Positions 36,700-44,595 of a DNA stretch of 64,000 bases are shown here, one piece after another (the first letter of the stretch is position 1; each line of letters starts with the position of its first letter). A program made the translations under genes and the position numbers. The DNA is from PoT sp049331405 (GTDB lineage: Bacteria; Planctomycetota; Planctomycetia; Isosphaerales; Isosphaeraceae). Below the pieces are notes generated by a model. The model saw only the letters and a list, made by a program, of their open reading frames with translations. It was not told the origin of the DNA and made no database searches. Location of the stretch: the NCBI RefSeq assembly GCF_049331405.1, contig NZ_CP186274.1, forward strand, positions 496,001 to 560,000, in the 5' to 3' direction.

Positions 36700-37386
36700 A
36701 TGCAAATTACGAAAATTATCGACGCCTTCGGCTATGTCATCTATGGCGCCCTGGCCTTGCTGGCGGTCTGGGGCTTCTATAATGCGATCCTGCTCTATCG
36801 CAGTCTCTCGAAAAAAGCCCTGAACCAGCCGGCAATTTTCCTGCAACAGGTACGAGATTTCACACAGGCGAGCAAAATTGATGCCGCTATCGCGATGTGT
36901 CAGGGGCCTCCCTACTGGCATTCGGCCCTGGCCCAGCTCGTCGCCGTGGCTCTCAAGAATCGGGACAAGGGGATTTCCAAGATCAAGCAGATCCTGGTGA
37001 TGGAATTCCACACCGAGGTGATCGCCGGGATGGAGAACCGCCTGGCCTCGCTGGCGACCATCGTCCGGATGGGTCCCCTCCTGGGCCTTCTCGGTACGGT
37101 CGCCAGTATGATCGGGGCCTTCGGGCGCATCGGCGGCGCGGAGAAGGTGAACTCTCAGGCCCTCGCCCAGGACATCAGCCTGGCCCTCTGGGCGACGGGT
37201 GCGGGCCTCCTCATCGCCACGCCGATGATGATCCTGGCGAATGACATCCACGCCAGGCTGCGGAAGCTCCGCGACCAGACCGAACGCCAGCTCCAGGACT
37301 TCCTCGAGATCCTCGAGGAGGTCGAGAGCCCGTCGCAGCGGCCCGGGCACGGCCAGCGATCGTCCCGGGCCGTCTTGCCGCGCTGA
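36700..37386 (+). CDS. exbB: MotA/TolQ/ExbB proton-channel family protein
   Basis: A 228-residue inner-membrane protein with three hydrophobic segments: residues about 8-30 (FGYVIYGALALLAVWGFYNAIL), about 120-140 (TIVRMGPLLGLLGTVASMIGAF) and about 160-182 (ISLALWATGAGLLIATPMMILA). The GPLLGLLGTV and LALWATGAGLLIA motifs are diagnostic of the family, which uses the proton gradient with ExbD/TolR to drive outer-membrane transport or envelope maintenance. The start at 36700 (MQITKIIDAFGY) is chosen over the open frame upstream. It is followed by an ExbD gene after 96 bases and a second, larger ExbD-like gene. Confidence 0.88.
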   Translation: MQITKIIDAFGYVIYGALALLAVWGFYNAILLYRSLSKKALNQPAIFLQQVRDFTQASKIDAAIAMCQGPPYWHSALAQLVAVALKNRDKGISKIKQILVMEFHTEVIAGMENRLASLATIVRMGPLLGLLGTVASMIGAFGRIGGAEKVNSQALAQDISLALWATGAGLLIATPMMILANDIHARLRKLRDQTERQLQDFLEILEEVESPSQRPGHGQRSSRAVLPR

Positions 37387-37482
37387 GCGTGGAAACCCGA
37401 GATCGTTCGGTCTCGAGACCTTGCCTGCGCGAGTTCGGGAATAAAGATGCCACTCGTGGAAATTCTCTGACCGGGGTCCAGC

Positions 37483-37917
37483 ATGCTCCTCCGCCGCCAG
37501 GTCTCCGAAGAGCGCGACGAGCACATCGACATGACGCCGATGGTGGACGTCGTCTTCCAGTTGATGACGTTTATGCTCTTTTCCATGCAGTTGACCGGCG
37601 GGGAGAAGGTGGACATCCCGCCGGCCCGGCATGGCGTGGGTGTCGATGAGTCGTCAGCGACCTTCCTGACTCTTCTGAAGCCAGCAGGGCCGGGCGCCGA
37701 GCCCCGGGTCCTGATCGGCAACGACGGCAAGGGGGCGCCGGCCAGCCTCGATCAGGTGCGCAAGGCGGTCGCCGACGGCGTGAGGGAAGGCCGCCGCAAG
37801 GTCGTGCTCCAGGCCGACGGGGCCGTGCCGCACGGCGAGGTCCTGAAACTGGCCGCGACCGTCACCGAGATGGAAGGGGTCACGCTCCACATCGGCGTCC
37901 AGGAACCCGAGCGCTGA
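37483..37917 (+). CDS. exbD: ExbD/TolR-family biopolymer transport protein
   Basis: A 144-residue protein with a short cytoplasmic N-terminus, one transmembrane helix (about 17-38, IDMTPMVDVVFQLMTFMLFSMQL) that carries the essential aspartate of the family in MVDVVFQL, and a periplasmic domain of about 95 residues. It should pair with the ExbB protein encoded 96 bases upstream to form a proton-driven motor. A TonB or TolA partner is not encoded in this window. Start ATG at 37483. Confidence 0.9.
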   Translation: MLLRRQVSEERDEHIDMTPMVDVVFQLMTFMLFSMQLTGGEKVDIPPARHGVGVDESSATFLTLLKPAGPGAEPRVLIGNDGKGAPASLDQVRKAVADGVREGRRKVVLQADGAVPHGEVLKLAATVTEMEGVTLHIGVQEPER

Positions 37918-38137
37918 GCCCTGGGTTTCGAACCCGCCGCGACGGACCTGCGAAGGAAAAAACTTGGCCACGTCGCCGGGACTGGGGCCGTTGGCGGCGG
38001 GGCGGGGTCGATCGTCGGGCCAGGGCGATCGATCAAAAATGATGCGCCAGGCGAGAAGGCCGCCGGCATTTTGAGCAACGAGGGCTCGGCATCGCGGGCC
38101 CTATCGAACCGAGAGCGACGACGGAGGCGAGACGACC

Positions 38138-39379
38138 TTGGCGACCTGGGACGTGTTCCATTCTGAGCGGCTGGAGGTCGTGCGGGGTCTGAGCTCCGAC
38201 GCCGTGCGTCAGGGTTTGCGCGACGGCGAACTCCGTGATGACGATCTGATCCGACCCGCCGGCACCACCGTCCCCTGGACCCGGATCGCCGACTTCCCCG
38301 ACTTGGTCGAGCCCGACACCGAGCAGGGACCCTGGCCCGCCACCGTCGAGCGAGTGCCCACTTCGTCGCTGGCACAGACCGAGGAATTCGAGCAGGATCC
38401 GTTCCCGCCCACGCCTCCGGTGGTGCCGACGCCTCCCGTGACGCCGCCGACCCCCGAGCCCACGCCGCCGCCCGTCCCACCGCCGGCTCCCGCGGTGCCG
38501 AAGCCTCCTCGCACTCCACCGAACCTCGAGAAGGCGACGCCCCCCGCCGCGCCGGTCCCGCCCGAGGAGTCCGGGGACCTTGAGCCCGAGCAAGACGATA
38601 TCGAGAGCCACGGGATCATCGACGACTCGATGGAGGAGTTCGCCTCCGACTTCCACCTGAGTTCCGAGGAGTTCGGGCGCGAGGACCTCGAGGACGAACT
38701 GCAATTCGCCGACGTCGATGATGATGACGAGGTCATCGCCGACATGAAGCCCGACGAGGACAGCAGCCTCCTCGCCATGGTCGTCACAGCCCCGATCCCG
38801 GATGCGAGGCATCCGGAATACGTGCCGGAGCTCGGCCAGGAGTTCGACCCGCATGACGACGACGAGGAGGCCGCCGAGTTCACGCTCGCCCGTGGCGGCC
38901 CGGAGCGCGTCGAGGAGCTCGACCTGGCGGCGATGGTCGACGTCGCCTTCCAACTCGTGCTCTTCTTCCTCGTGACGGCGACGACCGTCATGTACAAGAG
39001 CCTCGAGGTCCCCAAGCCGAACCCCGACAGCCCCGCGGCGGCCGCCGCCCAGGGGCGTTCGCGGACGATGGATGACCTCAAGGACGACTATATCCTCGTG
39101 GAGATCGACCCCGTCGGCACGATCAAGATCGACCGCGAGCCGGTCGACAGCAACATGAACGCCGTGGTCGAGCGCCTCCGCACCGCCAGGGCCACCACCA
39201 AGCGATCGGCGATGCTCCTCTCTGCCGACTTCGCCACGCCGCACCGCAACGCGGTCATGGCCTACGACGCCGCGAACGAGATCGGCCTCGGCATCGCGAT
39301 CGCCCGCCCGTCCTCCCCGGACTCGGGCCCCAGGCCCGCCGCAACACCGGCGGCCGCCAAGAAGGCGGCCGCCCCTTGA
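38138..39379 (+). CDS. GYF_2-like domain / proline-rich / ExbD fusion protein
   Basis: A 413-residue protein starting at TTG, with GGAGG about 9 bases upstream; no in-frame ATG offers a better start. Residues about 1-57 resemble a GYF_2 domain (FHSERLEVVRGLSSDAVRQGLRDGEL, then TVPWTRIADFP). Residues about 90-130 are almost all Pro, Thr and Val; residues about 145-260 are very acidic. An ExbD-like transmembrane helix (LAAMVDVAFQLVLFFLVTATTVMY, about 265-288) with the conserved aspartate is followed by a periplasmic domain. It is the third gene of the ExbB-ExbD operon. The long cytoplasmic arm could bind proline-rich or other partners and couple them to the proton motor; that is inference. Confidence 0.82.
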   Translation: MATWDVFHSERLEVVRGLSSDAVRQGLRDGELRDDDLIRPAGTTVPWTRIADFPDLVEPDTEQGPWPATVERVPTSSLAQTEEFEQDPFPPTPPVVPTPPVTPPTPEPTPPPVPPPAPAVPKPPRTPPNLEKATPPAAPVPPEESGDLEPEQDDIESHGIIDDSMEEFASDFHLSSEEFGREDLEDELQFADVDDDDEVIADMKPDEDSSLLAMVVTAPIPDARHPEYVPELGQEFDPHDDDEEAAEFTLARGGPERVEELDLAAMVDVAFQLVLFFLVTATTVMYKSLEVPKPNPDSPAAAAAQGRSRTMDDLKDDYILVEIDPVGTIKIDREPVDSNMNAVVERLRTARATTKRSAMLLSADFATPHRNAVMAYDAANEIGLGIAIARPSSPDSGPRPAATPAAAKKAAAP

Positions 39380-39492
39380 TCCTCCATGTTGTCATGACGA
39401 AGGATCGATTGGCCTCTGCGCGTTGATTCAAACCGATCTGAAGCGCATGCCCTGGCCGAGCCCGGCCGAGGGGCGCGATGAGCGTCATGATC

Positions 39493-39538
39493 GAAACGAG
39501 CCCGGCCGCGATGAAGGGATCGCGGCCGGGCTCGTTTC
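39493..39538. terminator. very long perfect hairpin between convergent genes
   Basis: A perfect 20-bp inverted repeat (left arm GAAACGAGCCCGGCCGCGAT) with a 6-base loop GAAGGG. A TGATC/GATCA pairing across a 3-base bulge can extend it to 39488-39546. It lies between the stop at 39379 and the convergent stop at 39600. It has no U-tract, but the GC stem and A/T ends make bidirectional termination likely. Confidence 0.75.
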
Positions 39539-39599
39539 CCGGATCATTCCATCGGCCCACCGAGCAGGGTTTCGGTCGGGCCAGGCGCTTGGGCTGATC

Positions 39600-40223
39600 T
39601 CAGCGGCCTCGTCCGCCGCCGGCGGGCAGGCCGAGCTGCTGGCGGCGTTGCTGCATGGCCGTGCGGAAGGCCGCCCGCATCCCGCGCGACTCGGGGGACG
39701 TCTGGTCGAGCTGCTGCCGCCGGGCCTGGGCCCGCTGCTCGGGGGACATGTTCTGGCGGCCGCCGCCCTGGCCGTTGTTGCCGCCGCCCTGGCCGCCACC
39801 CGGGCCACCTCGGCCGCCGTTATTGCCGTTGTTCGCGGTCTTGGTGGCGCCCTTCGATGTGTTCGCCTTCTTCGCGGCGGCCTGACGGTTCTTGCGCCAT
39901 TCGAGTTCACGCTTGATCAAGTTGTCGAGATAAGCGTTCTTCTCCTTCTCGGAGAGCTTGAAGAATTCCTTGAGCCGGTTCTGCTCGCCCCGCTCGAAGA
40001 CCTCGCGGCGCTCGTCGCGGGTGAGCTTGCTCATGGCGTTGCGCATCTTCTCCGACGCGCCCTTGCGTTGCTCCGGCGGCAGGTTGCGCATCTCGTTGGC
40101 GAGCTTCTCGAACTCCGCGACGCGAGAGGCGGCCGCGTAGCTCCGATAGGCGAAGATCAGGCCTACCATCACCAGCAGCGTGGTTCCTGCCTTGAGAATG
40201 CGGCGCTTCGTCTTGGTCGTCAT
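39600..40223 (-). CDS. membrane-anchored helical, Gly/Gln/Arg-rich protein
   Basis: A 207-residue protein with a basic N-terminus and one transmembrane helix (residues about 9-27, AGTTLLVMVGLIFAYRSYA). Residues about 30-105 are charged and helical (EFEKLANEMRNLPPEQRKGASEKMRNAMSKLTRDERREVFERGEQ), a pattern like heavy-metal-resistance or Spy-type helical proteins, though I cannot assign it. A low-complexity Asn/Gly tract follows (about 130-155, GGRGGPGGGQGGGNNGQGGG) and then a basic Gln-rich tail. A GGAGAGG site fixes the start at 40223. Function unknown; single gene between a hairpin terminator and a prepilin-like gene. Confidence 0.75.
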   Translation of the reverse strand: MTTKTKRRILKAGTTLLVMVGLIFAYRSYAAASRVAEFEKLANEMRNLPPEQRKGASEKMRNAMSKLTRDERREVFERGEQNRLKEFFKLSEKEKNAYLDNLIKRELEWRKNRQAAAKKANTSKGATKTANNGNNGGRGGPGGGQGGGNNGQGGGRQNMSPEQRAQARRQQLDQTSPESRGMRAAFRTAMQQRRQQLGLPAGGGRGR

Positions 40224-40354
40224 GAGGATATCCTCTCCGCGAGTGATCGGGCTTCGCCCGGGGATCGATAGCAATCACGGGGAGCCGGTGTCGCCTTCTT
40301 ATCGAGTCGCCGGGTATTTCCGCTGGGACGCGTCGGGTCGGTGAGCGGGTGAGA

Positions 40355-40870
40355 TCAATAGGGTTCGGCGTGGCCGTCGAGGTACAGGCCGTTGCGCGAC
40401 TTGGGGCCGATCGGCCCGTGGAAGGGGTCGAAGTCGTAGAGGACGAGCACCTTGTCGCTGGGCTTGGTCCTGGTCAACTGGAGCCGGGTCTTGCCCAGGA
40501 GTGACGACGAGTACTCGTAGCTGATCCTCTGATCCTTGAAGTATTTGTTGTCCACCGGGCAGTGGAATACGCCATCGTTTTGCTCGATGAACTGGCCGAT
40601 GGCCGTGGTCAAGGCCGGCAGCTGGGGCGAGAGCGTCGGCATCTGGGCGGCATAAGGCAGGTAGTCTCGGTTCAGGTCCATGTACATATTGAGCGCCAGG
40701 CCGATCTGCTTGAGCTGCGACATGCACTGGGTGCGGCTCGCCGTGTTGCGGGCGTTCTGCACGGCCGGCAGCAGCAGGCCGATCAGCAGGCCGATGATCG
40801 AGATCACGACTAACAGCTCAATCAGTGTGAATCCAAAACGTCGTTGACGGATCTTTACATCGGTGCGCAT
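40355..40870 (-). CDS. type II/IV prepilin-like (pseudopilin) protein
   Basis: A 171-residue protein with a class III prepilin leader: MRTDVKIRQRRFG followed by FTLIELLVVISIIGLLIGLLL, where cleavage after Gly and methylation of Phe are expected and Glu+5 is present. The mature domain has AVQNARNTASRTQCMSQLKQIGLALNMYMD and a short C-terminus ending with GLYLDGHAEPY, the H-X9-DG style ending common in planctomycete pseudopilins. It is shorter than the DUF1559 members in this window. The start at 40870 is fixed by GGGAGGG eight bases upstream. The role is probably a surface or secretion pseudopilus subunit; no assembly genes are nearby. Confidence 0.88.
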   Translation of the reverse strand: MRTDVKIRQRRFGFTLIELLVVISIIGLLIGLLLPAVQNARNTASRTQCMSQLKQIGLALNMYMDLNRDYLPYAAQMPTLSPQLPALTTAIGQFIEQNDGVFHCPVDNKYFKDQRISYEYSSSLLGKTRLQLTRTKPSDKVLVLYDFDPFHGPIGPKSRNGLYLDGHAEPY

Positions 40871-41198
40871 GCGTTGACCCTCCCTAGGATCGGCCATGCG
40901 CGGTCATGGCGCGATCGGGGCGTTATTTTCGAGGACGAAGAACGAGGCTGTCCTGGTCGGCACAAAATCGGGACGAAAGCCAGGCCTCGCCCCGACTTAA
41001 ACTCTTCGGTGCCAACCCACGGCTAGGTCCGGAGCGACCTCCGGACCGCCTCATGGGCGGGGATGTCCCGGAACCGTGTGAGCGGCTCTGGGCCCTGGGA
41101 TGTTGCCAGTCGGACGACGCCGTCCTTCTGACACCTGATTACAGCGACAACTCCGCGAAGGATGTCCCAAGTTTATTCGTGCCTCGTACGGGTGCGCC
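40871..41198. other. intergenic spacer
   Basis: About 330 bases between the prepilin-like gene and the stop of anmK, both leftward. No coding frame is credible. It must hold the prepilin promoter. A small palindromic CGCCTCA/TGAGGCG pair spans the anmK stop at 41195-41211. Confidence 0.5.
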
Positions 41199-42401
41199 TC
41201 AAGATGAGGCGTACGACCACTTTCCCAGGGTCGCTGCGCGCCTGGCGCCGGTCACGCTCGGCAGGGATGTGGGGTGGCCGAGGAGGGCTTCGTGGGCCAG
41301 GACGGCGAACCCCATGGCCTCGCGCGCCGAGATGGGGACCCCCAACTCATCGGAGAGGCGCACCCGGATAGGAAATGCATTCGACTTGATGCGATCGAGG
41401 AGTGCTGGATTGCGCACGCCCCCGCCCGCGACGACGAGCTCGTCCACGCCTCCCGCCGGGGTGAACTGGCGCAGGGCCAGCGTGATCGTGCGCGCGGTGA
41501 ACTCGGTCAAGGTCGCCATCAGGTCCGCATCGGCATGGCCGTGGAGTGCGATAGCCCGGTCGAGGAACGCATCGCCGTACATTTCGAAGCCGGTCGACTT
41601 GGGGGGCTTCCTCGACAGGAAGGGGTCGTCTCGCAGGAGCGACTCGAGCAGGGGCTCCCGGATCGTCCCGCTCCTCGCGATCCGGCCGTCGAGGTCGCAG
41701 GCGAGCGCCCCGCCGGAGATCCGGATCGCGAGGCGGTCGAGCAGGGCGTTCGCCGGCCCGGTGTCGAACCCGTAGACATGCTCGGGATCCGAATCCAGGA
41801 TGGTGACGTTGGCGATGCCGCCGAGGTTCAGGATCACCCGCCTCGTCGTCTCCCCGTCGCGAGGGGCGAACAGGATCGTGTCGGTGAAGGCGGTGAGGGG
41901 CGCCCCCTCGCCGCCGGCGGCGACGTCTCGCGTGCGGAAGTCGGAGACGACCGTAATCCCCGTCCGCTCGGCGATCTCGTCGCCGTCGCCGACCTGGAGC
42001 GTCGCCCGGGGAGCGCCCGGGATCGAGCTGTGGTGGTAGAGCGTCTGGCCGTGCGAGCCGATCAGGTCCACGTCGTTCGGCGAGAGCCCGGCTGCGGCGA
42101 TGGCGGCCAGGCAGGCCTCGGCGAATAATTCGCCGACCCGGACGTTCAGCTCGGCGACTTCGCGCGTCTTCAAATCCCCGGCGCGGAGGACCTGGAGCTT
42201 CACGTGTGGGTCATAAGGATGATCGTGCTCGTGAATGAGTTCGACCGCCGCGCCGGTGCGCCCGGGGCCGGGGACGCCGCCCCCCCTGATCCGGCAGATC
42301 GCCACGGCGATCGAGTCGGCGCTCGTCCCCGAGATCAGGCCGAGTATGACCCGCTCGGGCCTGGCGCCGGCGTCCATGAGCTTCCGCAGGATCGGGTTCA
42401 T
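41199..42401 (-). CDS. anmK: anhydro-N-acetylmuramic acid kinase
   Basis: A 400-residue sugar kinase of peptidoglycan recycling that converts 1,6-anhydro-MurNAc to MurNAc-6-phosphate using ATP. Family motifs present: GLISGTSADSIAVAICR near the N-terminus, DLIGSHGQTLYHH, LQVGDGDEIAERTGITVVSDFRTRDVAAGGEGAPL, VILNLGGIANVTIL, FDTGPANALLD, and VVAGGGVRNPALLDRI near the C-terminus. The usual GTSxDG motif reads GTSADS here, with the glycine replaced by serine. An ATG at 42401 is used in preference to the TTG just before it. It implies that this organism turns over peptidoglycan; no other recycling genes are adjacent. Confidence 0.93.
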   Translation of the reverse strand: MNPILRKLMDAGARPERVILGLISGTSADSIAVAICRIRGGGVPGPGRTGAAVELIHEHDHPYDPHVKLQVLRAGDLKTREVAELNVRVGELFAEACLAAIAAAGLSPNDVDLIGSHGQTLYHHSSIPGAPRATLQVGDGDEIAERTGITVVSDFRTRDVAAGGEGAPLTAFTDTILFAPRDGETTRRVILNLGGIANVTILDSDPEHVYGFDTGPANALLDRLAIRISGGALACDLDGRIARSGTIREPLLESLLRDDPFLSRKPPKSTGFEMYGDAFLDRAIALHGHADADLMATLTEFTARTITLALRQFTPAGGVDELVVAGGGVRNPALLDRIKSNAFPIRVRLSDELGVPISAREAMGFAVLAHEALLGHPTSLPSVTGARRAATLGKWSYASS

Positions 42402-42684
42402 CAACGAAGGTCCTCGTCGGGCTCGGTTTTCGATCGTCGTGACGCCCTCTTGGGGGAGGAGGGGACGGCAGGCGCCCGGGGCATTCGCGAAGGCCGCGCG
42501 GGCGCGTACCGGGTCGGATCAACCTCCGCCATGCTATCAACCGTGGCGAGCGACGGCGACACCCCCGGGCGAATGCCATCTCCACGCTTCAAGGACAAGG
42601 GGCCGCCGACTTGTCTGGCCCGGCGATCCCGTATCTAATGATCGGATACACGACAATTGTCACTTCCCTGGCAGGATGCGTCTC

Positions 42685-44595
42685 ATGTCGTTCGGGCCCA
42701 TCATCCGCCGCGAGCTGATCTCGTCGTCGAGGCGCTGGGGGACGTACGCGGCGCGGTCGGCTTCGGCGCTCACGGTGCTGGCGATCCTGGCGGTGAACGC
42801 GGCCGCCTGGGGATGGAGCGGCGCCGACAGGGACTCCCTGGCGGGCCGGGCCAGGTTCTGCCTGATCGCCTTCGCGGCGGTCATCCTGGTCCAGGTCTGG
42901 GCGACCATGATCCTGATCCTCGGCGAGGTCGCCCCGCTGATCGCCGCCGAGCGCGAGCGGAAGACGATCGACGCCCTCGTCGCCACGAGGTTATCGAGCC
43001 TGGAGATCGTGCTGGGGACCCTTTGTGCCGGGCTCTTGAAGCACGTCTCGGGATTCCTCGTGGCCTTCCCTCTGATCGTGGCGATGATCCCGCTCGGGGG
43101 TATCGACCCGAGATTGGTGGGCTGGGCTTATCTCGGCATGCTCGCGACGATGTTCGCGATGGCGGCACTGGCGATGGCGGCGTCGATCGGCGCCTCGAAT
43201 CGCCGCTCGGCCATCCACATCTCGGGGGTCCTGGCCTTCGGCTGGATTATGCTCCCGTTCCTGGCCGCGTTCATCCTGCCCAAGGCCTGGCCGATCCTGG
43301 GGCGTTGGGTCGTCGATCCTGCGCTTGTCTTGCTCGACTCGGGCCCGCTCGGCGTCTTCGCCAACATCATCGGTCTCCTGCGCCGTCGCGACCTGGTCGA
43401 TCAGATCATCCGGATGATCGCCGGGGAGTTCATCGGCGGAGTCTTGCTGATCGCCTGGGCGGTGGCCAGGCTCCGCCCCGCCTGTCGCGCGGTGTATGAC
43501 GGCGAGATCCTGAGTTACTGGCGGCGGCTCGGGCGGCAACGGCGACGGCGACGCTGGCCCCCCTGCGGCGATGACCCCATCTTCTGGCGGGAGCGGTACA
43601 TGACCCGGGGCGCGGGGGCGGCCGAGCGGATCCTCGGGCAGGCCTGCAACGTCCTGGCGGTGGGGAGCTTCATCTTCCTGACCTACTGGTTCGCCGAGCC
43701 GGCCTTCCGGGAGCTTCGCCTCGACGGCTACGGCCCGAGCTCCTTGAGGTCGCCGGATTACGCCATCAGCCCGATCGGGTCGGCCCTCGTCCGCGGGAGG
43801 TCGGGCCCCGCGCCCGGGACGGCTCGGCTCGAGTTCAACGCCCTGATCCGCCAGGTCACGGGGCTGATCGGAATGTGCTACGCCCTCGCCCTGGCCGGGT
43901 TCGCGGCCGAGGGGATCGCCGTCGAGCGGATCAAGGACACCTGGCTCGGCCTGATCGCCACGCCGCTCGGCGGCAGGGCGATCCTCAGGGCGAAGTTCGC
44001 CTCGGCCATCTGGCGGATCCGATGGCTGGCGGCCCTCTTGCTGGCGTTCTGGGCGACCGGCCTCGCCACCGGGGCGATTCATCCGGTCGGCTTCGTGCTC
44101 GCCTCGTTCGAGCTGATCGCGGCAAGCTGGTTCCTGGCGGCCTTCGGGACGTACTGCTCGCTCCGGGGGCGAGACCTCAATCAGGCGAGTACCTGGGCCT
44201 TGATCCCCGTCATCATCCTGGTCTTCAGCGCCCTCATGCTGCGAGTCCCCGCGCTCTCGATGACCTCCGTGCTCTGGGGAGGCCTCTCCGTGCCCTTCCG
44301 GATGATGCTCTGCCTGGCCTCCTATGATGATGTGAGGAACATGGCGACTTCGGGGAAGTTCCCCGAGCTCGGCTCCCTGGGCGTGGAGACGGTCGACGGG
44401 GCGGGTCGGGTCGTTCTGGCCTACGTGGTGGGGCTCTTCGCGCAGGTGGGGGGCGGGGTTGCGTTCATGAGGGCGGGGATCCGTCAGTTCGACGCGGCGG
44501 TCGGCCGCCCGGTCCGCCCGAAACGGGCGGGCGAAGCGCGGGCGGCCGGGACCGTTCGGGCCCTGGCGACGGCGGCCTTGCCGCTGAAGCCCTGA
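42685..44595 (+). CDS. ABC-2-type transporter permease with two similar halves
   Basis: A polytopic membrane protein of 636 residues (639 if the ATG at 42676 is used; GGCAGGA upstream spaces better with 42685). Twelve or so hydrophobic segments are seen. Two equivalent signatures occur: ERERKTIDALVATRLSSLEIVLGTL in the first half and VERIKDTWLGLIATPLGGRAILRAKF in the second, each at the cytoplasmic end of a helix, so the protein looks like a fusion or duplication of two ABC-2 permease units. The segment between the halves is very basic (RRLGRQRRRRRW). No ATPase gene lies next to it. Substrate unknown. It ends exactly where the convergent channel gene begins its stop codon. Confidence 0.78.
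   Translation: MSFGPIIRRELISSSRRWGTYAARSASALTVLAILAVNAAAWGWSGADRDSLAGRARFCLIAFAAVILVQVWATMILILGEVAPLIAAERERKTIDALVATRLSSLEIVLGTLCAGLLKHVSGFLVAFPLIVAMIPLGGIDPRLVGWAYLGMLATMFAMAALAMAASIGASNRRSAIHISGVLAFGWIMLPFLAAFILPKAWPILGRWVVDPALVLLDSGPLGVFANIIGLLRRRDLVDQIIRMIAGEFIGGVLLIAWAVARLRPACRAVYDGEILSYWRRLGRQRRRRRWPPCGDDPIFWRERYMTRGAGAAERILGQACNVLAVGSFIFLTYWFAEPAFRELRLDGYGPSSLRSPDYAISPIGSALVRGRSGPAPGTARLEFNALIRQVTGLIGMCYALALAGFAAEGIAVERIKDTWLGLIATPLGGRAILRAKFASAIWRIRWLAALLLAFWATGLATGAIHPVGFVLASFELIAASWFLAAFGTYCSLRGRDLNQASTWALIPVIILVFSALMLRVPALSMTSVLWGGLSVPFRMMLCLASYDDVRNMATSGKFPELGSLGVETVDGAGRVVLAYVVGLFAQVGGGVAFMRAGIRQFDAAVGRPVRPKRAGEARAAGTVRALATAALPLKP

Noticed and set aside
35617..37632. 671-codon reading of the response-regulator frame as a single long protein
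   Set aside because: The receiver domain starts cleanly at 36450; the upstream part overlaps antisense to the conserved ExbB and ExbD genes.
41185..41215. Palindromic CGTACG/CGCCTCA elements at the end of anmK as a terminator
   Set aside because: Stem is short, overlaps the stop codon and has competing pairings; no T-tract.
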